A stretch of DNA of 64,000 nucleotides from Strigops habroptila. Its lineage: Eukaryota > Chordata > Aves > Psittaciformes > Psittacidae. Shown here one piece after another: positions 51,191 through 64,000 of the stretch. The position numbers were made by a program, and so were the translations under genes. Each line of letters starts with the position of its first letter. The stretch's first letter is position 1. The notes beneath the pieces were generated by a model. The model was not told the DNA's origin. It made no database searches and worked only from the letters and a program-made list of their open reading frames with translations. The stretch is from contig NC_044277.2 in assembly GCF_004027225.2 (NCBI RefSeq), positions 41,040,305 through 41,104,304 of the forward strand, written 5' to 3'.

Positions 51191-52565
51191 TCAGCTTTCT
51201 AGTGCCCCTATTTCTCTTGCACGGGTTTGTCTGCTGTTTCCTGCCTGTTTTCTTCCCCTCACCACATAAATGCTTCGCTTCCTCTCTGTGTAATGTGGAG
51301 AAGCAAGCTGTCTTTGCAAAAGCCACACAAGCTCTCCAAGCTTAGTGTAGACCTTATGTTTAACAACTGTTGTAAAGGAGGAAACCACCCAAACATAGTT
51401 CCTAAATTCAGACTAAAAACAACTTTCTGGAATTTTTTACTTCTTGTGAGTGAATGTACATGGAAGCTAAGATTTTATTTGTATTGAAAAGCCTGCAGTG
51501 AAGGCAAGAAGTTTTAAATTTAGACAGGGACTCTGATTTCCTTTTCCAGTAATGAAAAAAATATGGTGACAAAATTGGTTCATGGGACAGAGGGGGTAAT
51601 ATGTTTTTCCATGTGAAGGAAGTTAATAAGAAGTTAAATACTCAAGTTAAAATGTATATATATGTGTTTCCCTTGTATGTAGCAGAGTCGGAATTTAACA
51701 GTCCCATCAAATGGAACATTACCAGTGTCATTTATTTTGCAATGAATGGTATTGTCCCTTCCTGGGGTGAGAAACCACAAGGAAGCATATGACATACATA
51801 CATCACATGAAGTTATTTTCTTTCACTAAATGTCCTGCAGCATGCCGTTGTTCTACCATATACAATGCACACTGTAGCTTTGGTGAATTTTCAGAAATAA
51901 GACGTATTATTTTTTCTCCAAATTCTTAAAACCTTTATTTTTTTCCCCTCAACACCAGCCATAAATCCTGATATAGTAACAGGAATTACTTGGGTTACAA
52001 TGATCTCTCCTTTCTAAACAAGTAGAAAAGACACCATTTAGACAGTTTCCATAATTTGCTATCTTATTAAGAGTAACCAGATTCTTTAGTTTTGTTTTTC
52101 CCTCTTGATATTTATTTTCTATGATTTGGTTTTATAGGTGTTCTAGGAAGGACTGGCTTTTAAGAAATTATTTTCTATAAAGCTACCTGGGAAACTCAAG
52201 CAACGAAACTAGTAGCAGTAACTGCGTGAGTAAGATTTCACTTTAAAGAAGTTTCTGAAACCACGCTGTATTTGTGATTTGTTTTCTGTCCTCAAAATGG
52301 AATCCAAATGACTTGAATGTAAATTAAAAATAGCAAACTGTATGATTGTAAAGGTCAAAATCTAGACCTCTGAATTACAAACAGCATTTCTTTCAAATCT
52401 ATTGTTTTCCCAAATTTAAAAAGAATTGAAATCTTCCTTCTTCTCCATAGAAATTAGCACTGGTAGTAGAAAGTTTAGAAAACTTCATATACAAAATCTT
52501 TTATTCACCTTTCTCTAGGTCTTTATCATCTGAAAACAGTTGTTTCCAGGAAAAAGAACCATACT

Positions 52566-52639
52566 GTATAAAATATTATATATAAATATAAAATAATATT
52601 ATATTTATCTAACATAGAAGTATAAAATATTATATATAA
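52566..52639. repeat. AT-rich direct repeat
   Basis: The 19-mer gtataaaatattatatata occurs at about 52565-52583 and again at about 52620-52638, separated by further AT-only sequence. It probably arose by local duplication in an AT-rich tract. Confidence 0.8.
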
Positions 52640-53401
52640 AATATAATTTCTCTGACTTCCCATTTCTGTATGCAACAAAGAGATTTAATATTGATCAGGC
52701 TTCTGTGTTTTCTTCCTTTTAAAAATATTTATTAAATAGAAATCTAGGGTTTTTTGGAGTCTGGATGCTGAATGTCTTCTTACAACACTGGAAACTCCAA
52801 AGTACATGCATGTTGCAGTATGGCAATACCTATGTTAGGTTATAACAAAACCAACCTATCTCCATGGCTCAGATACAGTAAACTGAAGAGGGAAAGGAAG
52901 AAAAATTCTGGGTAGACTTTTGTCTGAACATAAGAAAAGTGCTCTCAAGTTAAAAAAGGTAGCTTCCTTACTGCAGGAAGCATATCCAGTCTATACCTGC
53001 ATTGCAACCTCTACATTAACTGCTGGTGGGTTAGACAGCTGCGTGCTAGCTGGCAGCAGCCTAATTGCCATAACAAAAAGCTGCTGAGCCAGACTTCTTT
53101 CCCCAAGAAAGGGACATGCTGCACTACTTAAGAAAGTTTAAAAATACATTTTCCTGGGCTTCGTGGCTGACTTTGGGCATAGGAAACATTCTAGCAATGC
53201 TTTATAAGTACTGCTTGCCTTTCTTGTATTCCTATCCTCAACATCCTACAAATATGGCCTGTATTTCATTCCTGTTTTACAGATTCGGAGCCATCTCACT
53301 GCCAGCTAAAAGCATAGGTTTTGTTTACACTGGTCATTAAAACACCTATCAGTTTACCTGACATCTCAGCTTGTCAGGTAAATGTTAATCATCTGGTCAA
53401 T

Positions 53402-53467
53402 TTTCCACCACATATATGGTGGAAAGATATACGAGCACCATATATCTTTGGTGCAGATATATGGTGC
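53402..53467. repeat. Two adjacent palindromes sharing a CACCATATAT core
   Basis: The first palindrome has 9-bp arms TTTCCACCA (53402-53410) and TGGTGGAAA (53417-53425) around CATATA. The second has perfect 13-bp arms GCACCATATATCT (53435-53447) and AGATATATGGTGC (53455-53467) around TTGGTGC. All four arms carry variants of one core, so this is a small family of local inverted duplications with hairpin or cruciform potential. Confidence 0.97.
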
Positions 53468-56400
53468 AGAGAGCAGAACCCTGCTAGTTCTTTGTGCAAA
53501 TAAGATTATGTGCACAAGACACATTGTTAGTATTATCACTTGAAGCATACTATGTATTCACATAAGGCTATTTCAGTGTGTTTCTGGTGTGTCATACTTT
53601 TTTATAGATATGGTTGTTGATTTTAAGATTTTTTGTTAGCTGGCTTAAAACCAAACCTAAAGCTTGGAAATAAAGCTACCATTTCTGTGTACATGTTTTT
53701 GGCAGAAATACAATTTTTTTTAGTGTATTCTGCTGATGGAAACTGAGCCTGGTCACTCCATGTTTTCAGCTGGCTGGATGCATATCTTTGAAGAAGCAGA
53801 AGCTACATAATGATATTTAAGATGACATTATGCTTGAGGTGGCAAGCCCTGCTCAAGCACAACAACATACTATCTGGAAAGCTTGTAAGGTTTATTAACC
53901 TGATCACAGTACCATGCAAAATGTGGCTCTGCTGTTTCTTATTTTGCTCTGAGCATATCCAGATACAAGACACCCTGGATAGCTACATTTTGAAATACAA
54001 TTGTGAATGCAAAATACTCAGCTGAGAGGAAGGCATGAACAAGTAAACTACCATTCAAGTTGTTGTCTGCTCAGTTTCTACAGTCATATGACTACAGAGA
54101 GCAAGGAGCAGGATGAAGCCACAGAGCCTGAACCTGCACCCTCCTGGAGCACAGTCAAATGCCACAATGACCACCACCAAGGAGAACTGGAGATGTATTT
54201 TGGAACTTTTAGATGCTTATCCTGAATAAGTCACAACACTAAGGTAGATCTACCTAAATTTCCTTCTTGGAAGTAATCGCTCCCAGAATACTCAAAGGGC
54301 TTTTTCAGATTTATAAGCCTTTTATTTTTTTTTTTTTTTCCAGAACAGAAACTAGAAGAACATACTTCTAAATAAAGCATGAAGTATAAAAAAAAAACTT
54401 TTTTTAAAGTATAGTTTTTTCATCATAAATCTGAAAACACTCAAAGCAGAAAGAGAAGACAGAAAAGAACTTGAGGATCTTCCCAATCCTGAGTGTTGTA
54501 GCCTCCACATCCAATCTTGGTTTCAAACTAACAACTTGGTTACTTTCTGAGTGCCCACAATGCCCTCTCTCATATCTTAGGAACGGGCGACTTTCTTTCT
54601 CATCTCCTCTTTTGACTGTGATTTCAACATTGCTCTCCTCAGGAGTCACCCATCCATATTTGCAAAGCTGTTTCCTTCCTGGCTCTTCCATTTTCCTTTG
54701 TGTGTGTCCTGTCCTTCAATTGGGAATTCTCCCTCTGACCATGTCCAGGAGTTACAGGAGTTACCCAGTATGCTGCAGCTAGGATGAGCCCTATGTATGG
54801 CTGACCTGCCATACACTTTTGAAAGAAATTAATAGACAAACTTCACACTCTCCGTAACCCCTAAAAATCCCCAACTCTTATAATAATGAGCCTTTAAAAC
54901 TTAAAAAAAAAAAAAAAAGACTGCCATCTGAGACACAGAAATACACCAAAGCTTAATGTAGCTGACTAAATGTGCCATTACAGTACACACTAGTACATCT
55001 AACAGTTTTCTTCTCAGCTGGAGCACAGAATAAATGGAGTGAAGAGGCAGACAGTAAAAGCGAAAGATAACTCCTTTCCAAGCTTCATTACATTGCTCTG
55101 TTGCCCTCATATGTGTGCACTCCAAAGCAGCATTTCCTGGGCTGTGCTCATGTCAGGTTTGCAGGTCTTTAAGTTCACATGTCTGTATGTCCCACGCAAG
55201 ATACCAAGCCCTTGGTGCAGAGGGCATTGAGATATGTGCCACATTCAGCATTTCAGTGGTACCTGCTCAGCATTTTAACACATCAGTAGCCCACTGAGTG
55301 CTCTGTCCATGTAGTCTGTGAGCAAGTCCTGGGTCATACCACTGGGGCAGGTCAGCTACACCAAGTGCTACAGCTCTGAGCCTCAGCCCAAGGCAAACAA
55401 ATAAATAAAACCTTCAACCCTATCAGGAACCAGCTCAGCTTTATCAGGTGGAAGGACATGGTCTTAAGACTTAACAACAATCTTCCATGAACAGAAGAGA
55501 GCTCATCTGTTTAACAGCTATGCTTGTGAAAAACTTCTTGGTAAACTGCAGGATTGGAGAACGTGCCCAAGAAGAGATTGAGGTCTGGCTTCGCACATCC
55601 AGGCGCATTTTCTCCACCCATATTCTGACCAAAGCAAAGTCATCCAGGACTGAAAATCCTATACCTGCATCAGTGTAGAAGTGGACCTGGGCTGATCCTT
55701 GCTGGTGTAAGCAGGCCCTGAGGGGCAGGACTAAATACTGCAAATGCATCACTGAGCAGGTATTCACACACACATATCTGCCTGGCTTCTGGTCCTGGTC
55801 TGCCATGGGTTCAGCTGGCCTCTGGCACGGACTAAGCACAAATACCATTGCCTGCTCTCTGTCAGTCACACCCAAAGATAATTTGGCTTTTTTAGTCTAG
55901 AATAACAAAAGCCAAGAGAACCTTTGTCTTCTAAATATACCAACTATGTAAACGCTGGGGACAAACATCTGCTTAAGTTTAAAATTAACTTTTGATTGGA
56001 GACAGGCATAGACTAAGTTCAGATAAACTTGGATATGGACACGTGAAACTAGCCTTTTGGTGGGAATTGCAGGCAGCTGTGGAGGGGAAGGAGAGAGGGC
56101 AAGGGCAGGGCAAAGCTGCATTAAAGTTGTTTATTTATGGATGGTAGTTAAGAGTGAATCAAGAGCTGTGAAGGAAAAAAACTAACCCAAATCAACCAAA
56201 AAAACCTCAAGAACAAAGTGGCAGCCTTCCCCATTGCCCACTGGCTGCCAGCTTCTCTTCCCAGTGCTGTGTCTAGAAGTGATATCAAAAGTGCAGATTG
56301 GGAATAACTGACTGACTGCAATCTATCATTGCGCTGCTGCTTTTCAGATGAAATACTTTCTTAACTGACAAGACAACTGCACCATCCTCATTGCTTTGGA

Positions 56401-57049
56401 GAACCTGTGGAAGCTTGGAAGTGGATGGGGGCACTTGGTATGGGCAAGGTATTGGGATCTTTTGGCACATGGATCAGACACTGTACTTTTTGAAGTAGCC
56501 TTAACATAGGTAACAACATTACTGGACCAGCACAGCTACAAACCTGTCAAGAACCTAGGAAAAGTGTGGGAGGTGCTTCCCATTTTAGATTGAGAAAAGT
56601 GACCCATGAGAGTGCAGGTGGGATATGTCTGAAACAACTAAGTGGGAGAGCTGGAAAGATGGTGCAAATACACCAACACATATGAAGACTTTTTTTTTGC
56701 CATTGGCCAGATGATTTGACAGTTTGTAGTATGTCTGTGAATGATCAACTGCTTGGAAAGGTGTTGCTGACCTCTTACTAGTCCCTCCAAAAAGGAACAA
56801 GGGAGTTACTTTTATAGGCGCTAAAGGCCTCCAATGCATCCCAATAATCCACTTTCAGCAGGGATAGAGATCCTCAGAAGAATTAAACTGTATTTGGCCT
56901 TTCTGCACTAGGAAGATGAACACTCTGTCAGTTCTGCTGACTTCTACAGTTAACCCAGTCCTTACTAGAAGATAGCAGCGTATTTTCCTGAGATATGTTG
57001 TCATTATGTATGTCTGTGATATTAAATATTACTCTTGACCGGTTAAAGT

Positions 57050-57540
57050 GCTCCTCTCTGATTTTCTATATAGATCTATCCTGACATTAAACCGCCAGGT
57101 ACTGAAGGTGTTGTGCTTAGGTATTAGAGTGGTACGGAACTTAAGTATCTATAAAGAACCCTGATAAATCACAGGCTTTGCAGACAAACCTCTGCCAAAT
57201 TCTATTCAAATGGCAAAGAGATAATGTGAATATGGCTCTAATGAAGGAAGGCTAGAGTTGCCATAATGCATGCAGGTGCAATTGCTCCAAATCTCTCTTA
57301 AAATCCATTTTCCTGCCAGTGCTCATTCTTCCTTTAAACAGAAGTTAATACTCTGCTGACATTACTGAACTCCATCATGCTCATTATCTCAGGCTAGCAT
57401 TTAGATCAGGTTTTTGGAGGTGAAAGACCAATTCATTAACTCTATTGTGTCACTCAATGACTTCCTGTAGGGAGATCATAAGTCAGATGGTGGGTGTCAC
57501 TGCTGGAAGATAAAAGACAGCTATAAAGTAGGAAGACAAC
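57050..57540. promoter_or_regulatory. Candidate conserved non-coding element (enhancer-like)
   Basis: About 490 bp of non-repetitive, evenly composed sequence with words of the SOX/HMG (CTATTGTG), homeodomain (TTCATTAAC) and E-box (CAGATG) kinds and no homopolymers. It lies about 31 kb beyond the proposed ST18 3' end. This is texture-based inference only. Confidence 0.22.
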
Positions 57541-58601
57541 TGTCATAATTCACAAAAAAATAGGGAAAAAATTACTCTATAGCCTTTAATTTCTATTCAG
57601 AGTTCAGGTTTTAAGTATGTTATTTAGATAACAGTGCATTTGAGGGATTTTTTTTTTTTTTTTAATGAGTTTCAGATACAGAATGGAAGAGGTTATTGGT
57701 TGGTTATTTTTTTTTGACCTAAACAGAAGAAATAATATAGGCAACAAATAACACAGCAATTTCTGTAAAAATGAATTAAAAATAGGTGGTTTAACGCCAG
57801 ATGTTTTGAAATGTATATATACTAACTTGTCTTGGCTTACAGGGAAAAAAGAGAGTTTGGAAAATTATTACTTTGTCAAAACGATAATGTTATGAAACTA
57901 TTTGAATTTTTGTTAAAGAAAGAAACAGCTGCCAGGGATCAAAATTCATTTATTTGATAAAAACAAAAACAAATTCCCTCACTGATTCCTCAGAGTAAAG
58001 AAAATGATTATTTTTAGAATGCTCTTTGGATGAAAGAATTTTTAAGACTTTTTTATGGAAAGTAGGTTCCTACTGCTACCAGTTATTGACTGAACATCAA
58101 GCTCCTCAGTGTGCACACAAAAAATGCTTTTCCTGCTCATACTTGAGTTTTTCTAAGAAAAATTTCAAATATGAGCCTTTTCAAGTGTAATTAGCAACTA
58201 CTTAACATGAAGAAGCAGTGTCAAATAAGGAAAGCCTTTGCCAGAGAGCTTTGTAGCTTCTGTTTGGCTTCCCTCTACCTGTTGCTCAACAAAACCGTGG
58301 AAGATAGTTAATGTGACTTTTTTCTCCCATTGCAGGGGGGATCTTTTAACAATATAAATATTTGCAGGGCTTCTCTTCGCTTCAAAGCATAAAGAACAAG
58401 AGACCGTTTTTTAAAAGAGGTTGGACAGCAGCTTTACAGAGAGCCACCTCCCACTAGCAGTAACTGGTTGTTACTGGGCAGTGCTGGTTGGGGTTCTCAG
58501 TTGCTGAAGAATAAGAAAAGAACCCTTGTAGAACTATGTTGAGTACTTTAGTATTCTTCTTACTCTCCAGGTCTCAAGCTGTCAAAAAACCCTCGCAACT
58601 T

Positions 58602-58730
58602 GGGAAGGCCAGGCTGGATGTGGTTTTGAGCAACCTGGTCTAGTGGAAGATGTCCCTCCGTGTGGCAGGGGTGTTGGAACTAGATGATCTTTAAGGCCCC
58701 TTCCAACCCAAACAATGCTGTGATTCTATA
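58602..58730 (+). mobile_element. CR1 LINE 3' fragment
   Basis: A fragment of about 130 bp begins gggaaggccaggctggatgt and continues gagcaacctggtctag, gtgttggaactagatgatct and ccttccaacccaaacaatgc. It ends gtgattctata. This is the standard CR1 3' UTR and tail in sense orientation. Confidence 0.92.
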
Positions 58731-60922
58731 AGCTTAAGATCTTGCTCTGTTTCAGATCTATTTAAACCCTCTTATCCCAATAACCCTGGGTTGTTGGTTT
58801 TTTTTCCCTCCATTGATTCCTTCATATTCATTAATGATAAAAAGGAGTGCAGTTCCCAAGCTACAGATGAAAGAAGAAATAAGTTTTCCTTTCTCCTAGC
58901 TGGTTTGAAACACTAGCTTTACTTCCTCATCCTGCCCCCACTTCAGCAAACTCCCTTTAATGCTAAGCTATTCTTACCTTAAGTGAGAATCCCCTTCTCG
59001 GCTCCTTTAAAGATGAAAGACACAACTGAAAGGGATCACAGGAAAAAAAGGAAATGTTAAGGTTGTATCAATCTCTCTGTTATTCATACCGTTATTTATT
59101 GACAAATTCTGTTCCTCTTACTGTGTTATCTGTCAGCATCCTCTGGTCTATTTTTCATCTGGATTGAGGCACTTTCCACAAAAACCTTCATTACTTTTCA
59201 TCCATTTTATTCCTTCTGTCCCCCCGCCCCACACCCTGCAACTGTAGGCTGTGCTCACTTGCAATATTTTCTGCTGTTAGCAGACTGCTTAATTTTTTTT
59301 CCATCAAGTAGCAGCTCTGTAATTGGAGACCTAAGAGTCACTTGGTATAAAGATCACTGAGAATCATAAACCATTTTCTTCTTGACCTTTTCTACCAAAA
59401 CATTAGCTTCTGAGTCAGGCTGCTTTGAAGCTACAGAAGCACTACATATTGTCTTGCTGATTTCTGACTCGAAGCAATTCTTTTCTTCCATTTCCTCCTA
59501 TTTTTAGCGTCTGAAGGCTGAAATTTTACAATGTGCTATTGCTCTTTTTTTTTTTTTTTTCCCAGGAACAGATGTCAGCACATCAAAAGCTCACTGCCTT
59601 TAGTGTGTGTCACTTCAGATCACTAGGGAAAAAAATACTTTGTATATCTCCTTACTGAATCATAAACTGTGGGTGCTACTATGAATATTTTTCACAAAAG
59701 TTCTGGGATAAGTCATTTGAGCATCACTTCACTGACAAGCTAAATCCATAAAAACTCTCAACACTGAAGAGGAGGGGCTAAAAACGAACATTATCCCAAA
59801 AACAAAGGGCTATGCAATCAAGACATTGCTCTTGTATGTGAATTTTGTGTGTTTTGTTACAGAGTTTATGATTTTTTTTCTATCAATTATATAGCATTTG
59901 TAATAAAAATAACTGTACAGTCACATACACATATACTTGAGTTGCTCACCTCCTCTTTGTTTAGATGCCAGTCTTAAATCTTCCACACCTGAAATGTCTT
60001 TTGCAGCAATTTAGTTCTCTCAGACAACCATACCATAGTTGCTTGTAAGGAAAACACCTTTTAGCTTCTAGGAAAATGGCTCATACCATCTTTCTGATCT
60101 TTGGTTAGCAGGGAGAGGGGGATGTGGAATCGCCACAGACACATTTGGCAGTTACAGACCAAAACCACTGTAGCTCCCCTGCTGCCACATAAATTCACCT
60201 TCAATGTATGCAGAAAGCTATCTCGTGATGATATGGCTATGGCTGTGCACAGGGTCCTTCTCCTCATAGCATACACAGCTACAATTTTATACAGTCTGCA
60301 ACACCAAGTATACATTAAAGAGTTAGAAGGACTTTGACATTTCCGTGATAATCGATAATTCCCTGTACTGCCACCCAGCCAGAGGAGTTCACTGTGGTGT
60401 TCAGAAGTACTCACTGAATTTAATGAACATCTGGGAGGGGTGCAGTAAGCAGAAAGACTTCAATGTATCTGTCAGGAACAGCTAGTACAGATTTTCCAGA
60501 ACTTTTTTCAGTTTGCCATTCATCAAGTTTGTGTCTAATGCGATAAAGAAATTGAATACATTAAACATTTAAAACAGGGCTGCTAAATTGCCACCTAGTG
60601 GTCTTGTAATGCAGTTAATGTTTCCAGCATCCTGATCTGGGTGAACAAATAGCAGTGTGCTTTTTTGTATATTTGTTAGGGCCTCCATAATGGTGCTCAG
60701 TGACAGCTCACCTGTGACATGGTCAGAGTGGAGGGGCAGGAAAGCACGACTTCCAAGCCAACGCAAGATGGACTGTTGGGATTGCTGGGGTGCTGGGGGC
60801 AGCTTGTGCAGAATTTGGGACACCAGAAGGGAATTTCTAGGCCAATCAGCCAGCCTGTGCACAGAGTGAAAAGTGCTGCTAGGCCTATGCTCTGTACTAC
60901 TTGTATAATTTTCCTTTCTAAT

Positions 60923-60975
60923 AAAAAAAAAAAAAAAAAAAAAACCAACCTAAAAAACAAAAAACAAACAAACAA
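60923..60975. repeat. Poly-A run followed by A-rich tract
   Basis: Twenty-two A directly after CTAAT (making an AATAAA-like junction), then an A-rich tract with CAAA units. It resembles the tail of a retroposed sequence, but no target duplication or recognisable body was found. Confidence 0.8.
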
Positions 60976-62954
60976 AAAAGTAAACGTTTTGATACAAAAG
61001 GAAATAAAAGATTTTCTGACTGTTGGTAAATGAGTAAAAAGTTAGGGATTTTGTCCTTCCAAGGCTCAACCAGCCACAGTGTAGGAAGCACTTTGCTTTC
61101 TCCCACCTTCTAGTCTTACCCTGCCTGAGCCATACGTTCATCAGCATGTGCTGTTTACACAGAGCCAAGCAGATGGGAAACAACGAAGGAGCACAAATAG
61201 AACAATAAGTTTTGCAGTTCTGCTTTTGTGGTTAGTCACGTAGGTCTGCCCGGAAGCTACTATAAGAGACTAAAAATAATTTTCAGTATGATGAGCTGCA
61301 CAAGCGAAGTCTTCAGGGATTTATGTGTCCTGAATCATCTTACCAATAATCAGCTTGGTGTGCACTGGATTGTGTGTTGACAAAGGTGATGCTCGCAAGA
61401 GGTGGAGGCAGCAGAGGCCTTGTGTTAGGAAGCAGTCTTGGAGCGGGGGCTGCAAGCTACATCTCTGGGAGGATGCATCAGCTGTGTCAGAGATAAGCCA
61501 GTGACAAGTCAGTCCACAGCAGCAGAATCCAAATGATTCATCTTCCTCCTCCATCCTGTCACCTGCTGGGACATAGTGCAGTTAAGTAGCTGAAGAAGAA
61601 ACATCAGCCCTGGAGACAGACAGAGTACCTGTATTTCACTTTCAGGGAGATCCTGGGTAGTTTAAGGTGTCACACAAGTATGGCATTGGTCTAAAAATGC
61701 TGCACAATCTGAAAGCTTAACCCTGGCCAAAACAAATCCCCTTGCTGATCACTGGGTCCTACATCAAGGTATTGGCACTTCTTAGGTCTCCTCACCTCTC
61801 GTAATGAACTGAAAGCCCTGTAAGCGAGAGTCATCACTCCCACAGAATATGAAGTAAGACAGGTCAGGAAAACTAGATAAGGAAGAGAAAAATACGGCAG
61901 GGTGAGGGATAGGACTTATGTAGCAATAAAAATATTAAATTGGTGACAGTCTTCCTACACTTGTGACTAGGTTTTGTGACTAAAGTACAACTCAGTGTAT
62001 ATAGTGCCATATATGGTTCCCTTTTTTTCTTTCCTATTGCTTTTGGCCTTTTTGAGCTTAATCTCTTTTAAGATACAGTCTGATTTTTATTTCTGGGCAT
62101 TTTCCCCCTTTTTTTGTGTTTTGTATGTCACATAATTTTTTTTGTTTCACACTGTACTTTGTTCTTTTTCAGGATTGATTTGGTTAAATTTGCACCTTGT
62201 TTCTCTTGATTTGCAACTGTTTTAAAAAGTATTTATTGTTTCACTACTGTCTGACTCCATTAACTCATATTTTATTTCAGTGAAGTTCTCTGTAGAGTGA
62301 AAAGCTACCTCTAAACTGACCTTTTTTTTTTTTTTTTTGCAAGACCACAGTTTCCCTTTTTCTAGCTATTATGGATGTACAGCAGTAGAGAAAGTTGTAA
62401 ACACACTCCACAAGCTGACGTACCACTAATACAAAGTACCTAGTATAATAAAAAGGCATGCAATTGAAAATCAGTTTACTCCTCAATGTACTCTAGGTGA
62501 TTTGATCTTTAAGGAGTACACAATAAAAGGTGAAAGGTAATCAATACAATACTGTCTGAGAAACTGCAGGTTTAACCACATACCTGTTTTCAATGAAATT
62601 AACCAGGGACAGAATGCCCTATGAACGCAACCAGCTTTCAAAAAATAAATTACATGCTCCAAAACCCAGAAGCTGGTAAGCCACAAAATAGAATCCTGAA
62701 CAAGAGAAAGAACTATTCAATTGCCAAGTGTAGAGAATATGTGGCACCTTGAGGGTGGTGAGAATTTACTTACACTGGCTCCATTGGCTCTGAGATAGTA
62801 TGCTGTCTCTGTCTTGTCTTCACCTTATATGGCTGTGCAGTTTTTCCTCAGTTCAAAGAAGTCAGAATGAACCTTTCCCCCCCAAAAAACCTCAAACTAG
62901 CTGTTATACCTGAAGATGAGCTGTGTGGGGCAAGCTATGTACACTAACTGCTTT

Positions 62955-63021
62955 AGCAGAGAAGCTGGACTAGATGATCTCCTATGGTCCTTTCCAGCCT
63001 CAACCATCCTTCGATTCTGCA
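62955..63021 (+). mobile_element. Short, old CR1 LINE 3' fragment
   Basis: About 67 bp reads agcagagaagctggactagatgatctcc followed by tatggtcctttccagcctca and ends with the diverged tail tcgattctgc. This is the CR1 3' terminus only, more diverged than the copies at 38.4 and 58.6 kb. Confidence 0.82.
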
Positions 63022-64000
63022 ACTAGTCTGGCAGAGAGATGCCCTGACTTTTAAAAATTGAGGTACATTCAGATACTTAAAACTGGCCCATGGCTTTCTC
63101 AGCCACATCTCAGGTTAACTGCCAAAACAGGGCTTTCACAGCATTTTCTTTGAAAGGTGTTAAAGACATGAGCAGGTAACTCACAGTACTCACAGTAACA
63201 GGACAGTCGTGATTGAAGTTAAGATTAATTTTTGAATGTATAGAATGGGTTTCAGTTAAAGGGACTTTTAAAAGCTGAAGTAACTGAAATCTTGTGGAGT
63301 TTAATCATTTTCAATAAAAAATTGTGTGTGGATAAGACAAGTCTGACTCTTCATAAGCAAGAGTTACTTTCATTTATTCATTTTTTATTTTCATTTTGTG
63401 TCTGTCAACTCCAGGAATAAAAACAGCTGAGGATAGTGAAGTCAATTCCCTCCTGCCTTTCTTTATATGGAGCTGGTATTTATAATAAGCCTCCAGTCAG
63501 CTCTGTCATGTTAAAATGAACTTTCTGAATTATTGTTGTCCGCCTGATTTCATAATTAGCCCTTTGCAACCCACAACACTGTCACTAACAATCTAACCAA
63601 AGGCAAAAATTTCCTTAATGTCTAGATCAGTCTATGTTGGATAATCTCAACACCTTTCAGCAGCAGTACCATTTAAATACAGCTGGAGTGGAACAAAACA
63701 GAACATCTGAATTTTCAAAAAACCTCATGTATCCGCTCTTCTTTGTCTTCTGCTGGAATCCTGTAAGTTATAAATGTTGTGAGCTTTTAACATTTTCTTT
63801 CTGTGCCTTGCAAATACTTTGTACCTTGTCCTGGGTGTAAAAATTTGCAAGATGGATGGTCATAGGAAAGTGACTTATCTGTTAGAAAGTCAGTAGATTT
63901 ATAAGCCATATGTAAATACTATGTTTAAAAACTTGGGTCAAGAAAAAATATCAATTTATCTACCAGGTATATGTCTGTTGTACTTTTTGATGTGGACAAA

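Larger units (their letters stand above)
51191..58601. other. Intergenic, no gene recognised
   Basis: AT-rich sequence with a duplicated AT motif at 52566-52639, nested palindromes at 53402-53467, an A-run at about 54903-54918, and a candidate regulatory stretch at 57050-57540. A 134-codon minus-strand open frame (55471-55875) has no recognisable motif. Confidence 0.75.
58731..64000. other. Intergenic, no gene recognised
   Basis: AT-rich sequence with T-runs at about 59547-59560 and 62320-62338, a 22-base A-run at 60923-60944 and a short CR1 fragment at 62955-63021. No exon of a neighbouring gene was recognised up to the window end. Confidence 0.72.

Noticed and set aside
55471..55875. 134-codon minus-strand open frame in the intergenic region
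   Set aside because: No recognisable domain, splice context, promoter or poly(A) signal. The length is compatible with chance.
58731..64000. Exons of PCMTD1, the expected gene beyond ST18 in mammals
   Set aside because: No methyltransferase-like coding sequence was recognised on either strand. The gene probably lies beyond the window.
1..64000. CRISPR arrays, tRNA or rRNA genes, bacterial operons, phage or satellite arrays
   Set aside because: No regularly spaced repeats, cloverleaf-forming sequence or dense same-strand coding was seen. The DNA has vertebrate exon-intron structure.

Overview
The window is vertebrate nuclear DNA, almost certainly from a bird. Two things point there. It carries several antisense and sense 3'-end fragments of CR1 LINEs with the avian-type 3' terminus (the ATTCTATGATTCTA-like tail and the 'ggttggaa..agatgatcttaaggtcc' block). 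It also carries an avian ERVL-type solo LTR with a 5-bp target duplication. The rest is AT-rich, intron-dense sequence with long gene-free stretches, as expected of a vertebrate regulatory landscape.

The only gene I can support is the 3' end of ST18 (MYT1 family, CCHHC zinc-finger transcription factor), on the + strand. Ten coding exons lie between 5914 and 24120. They encode the segment before zinc finger 3, fingers 3 to 6, the C-terminal coiled coil and the conserved C-terminus ending in GIHV. Together they make about the last 363 residues of a protein of roughly 1,050. A 3' UTR of about 2.4 kb follows, with the best poly(A) signal at 26503-26508. The 5' exons, including fingers 1 and 2, and the promoter lie before position 1.

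The most notable observation is that three adjacent exons, all in the zinc-finger region (15509-15572, 15670-15751 and 16789-17011), each carry exactly one extra base compared with the frame demanded by protein conservation and splice phase. Each extra base lengthens a short homopolymer by one. Every other exon is in perfect phase. Clustered homopolymer indels look more like consensus errors than a dead gene, but a real lesion cannot be excluded from sequence alone.

From about 26.5 kb to 64 kb I find no gene. This is intergenic DNA downstream of ST18 with four short CR1 fragments (38.4, 43.0, 58.6 and 63.0 kb), one longer CR1 copy with two internal deletions (50.3-51.2 kb), simple repeats, a striking nested palindrome at 53.4 kb, and a few stretches whose motif density suggests candidate conserved enhancers. 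I found no operon, CRISPR array, rRNA or tRNA gene, or novel multi-gene system.
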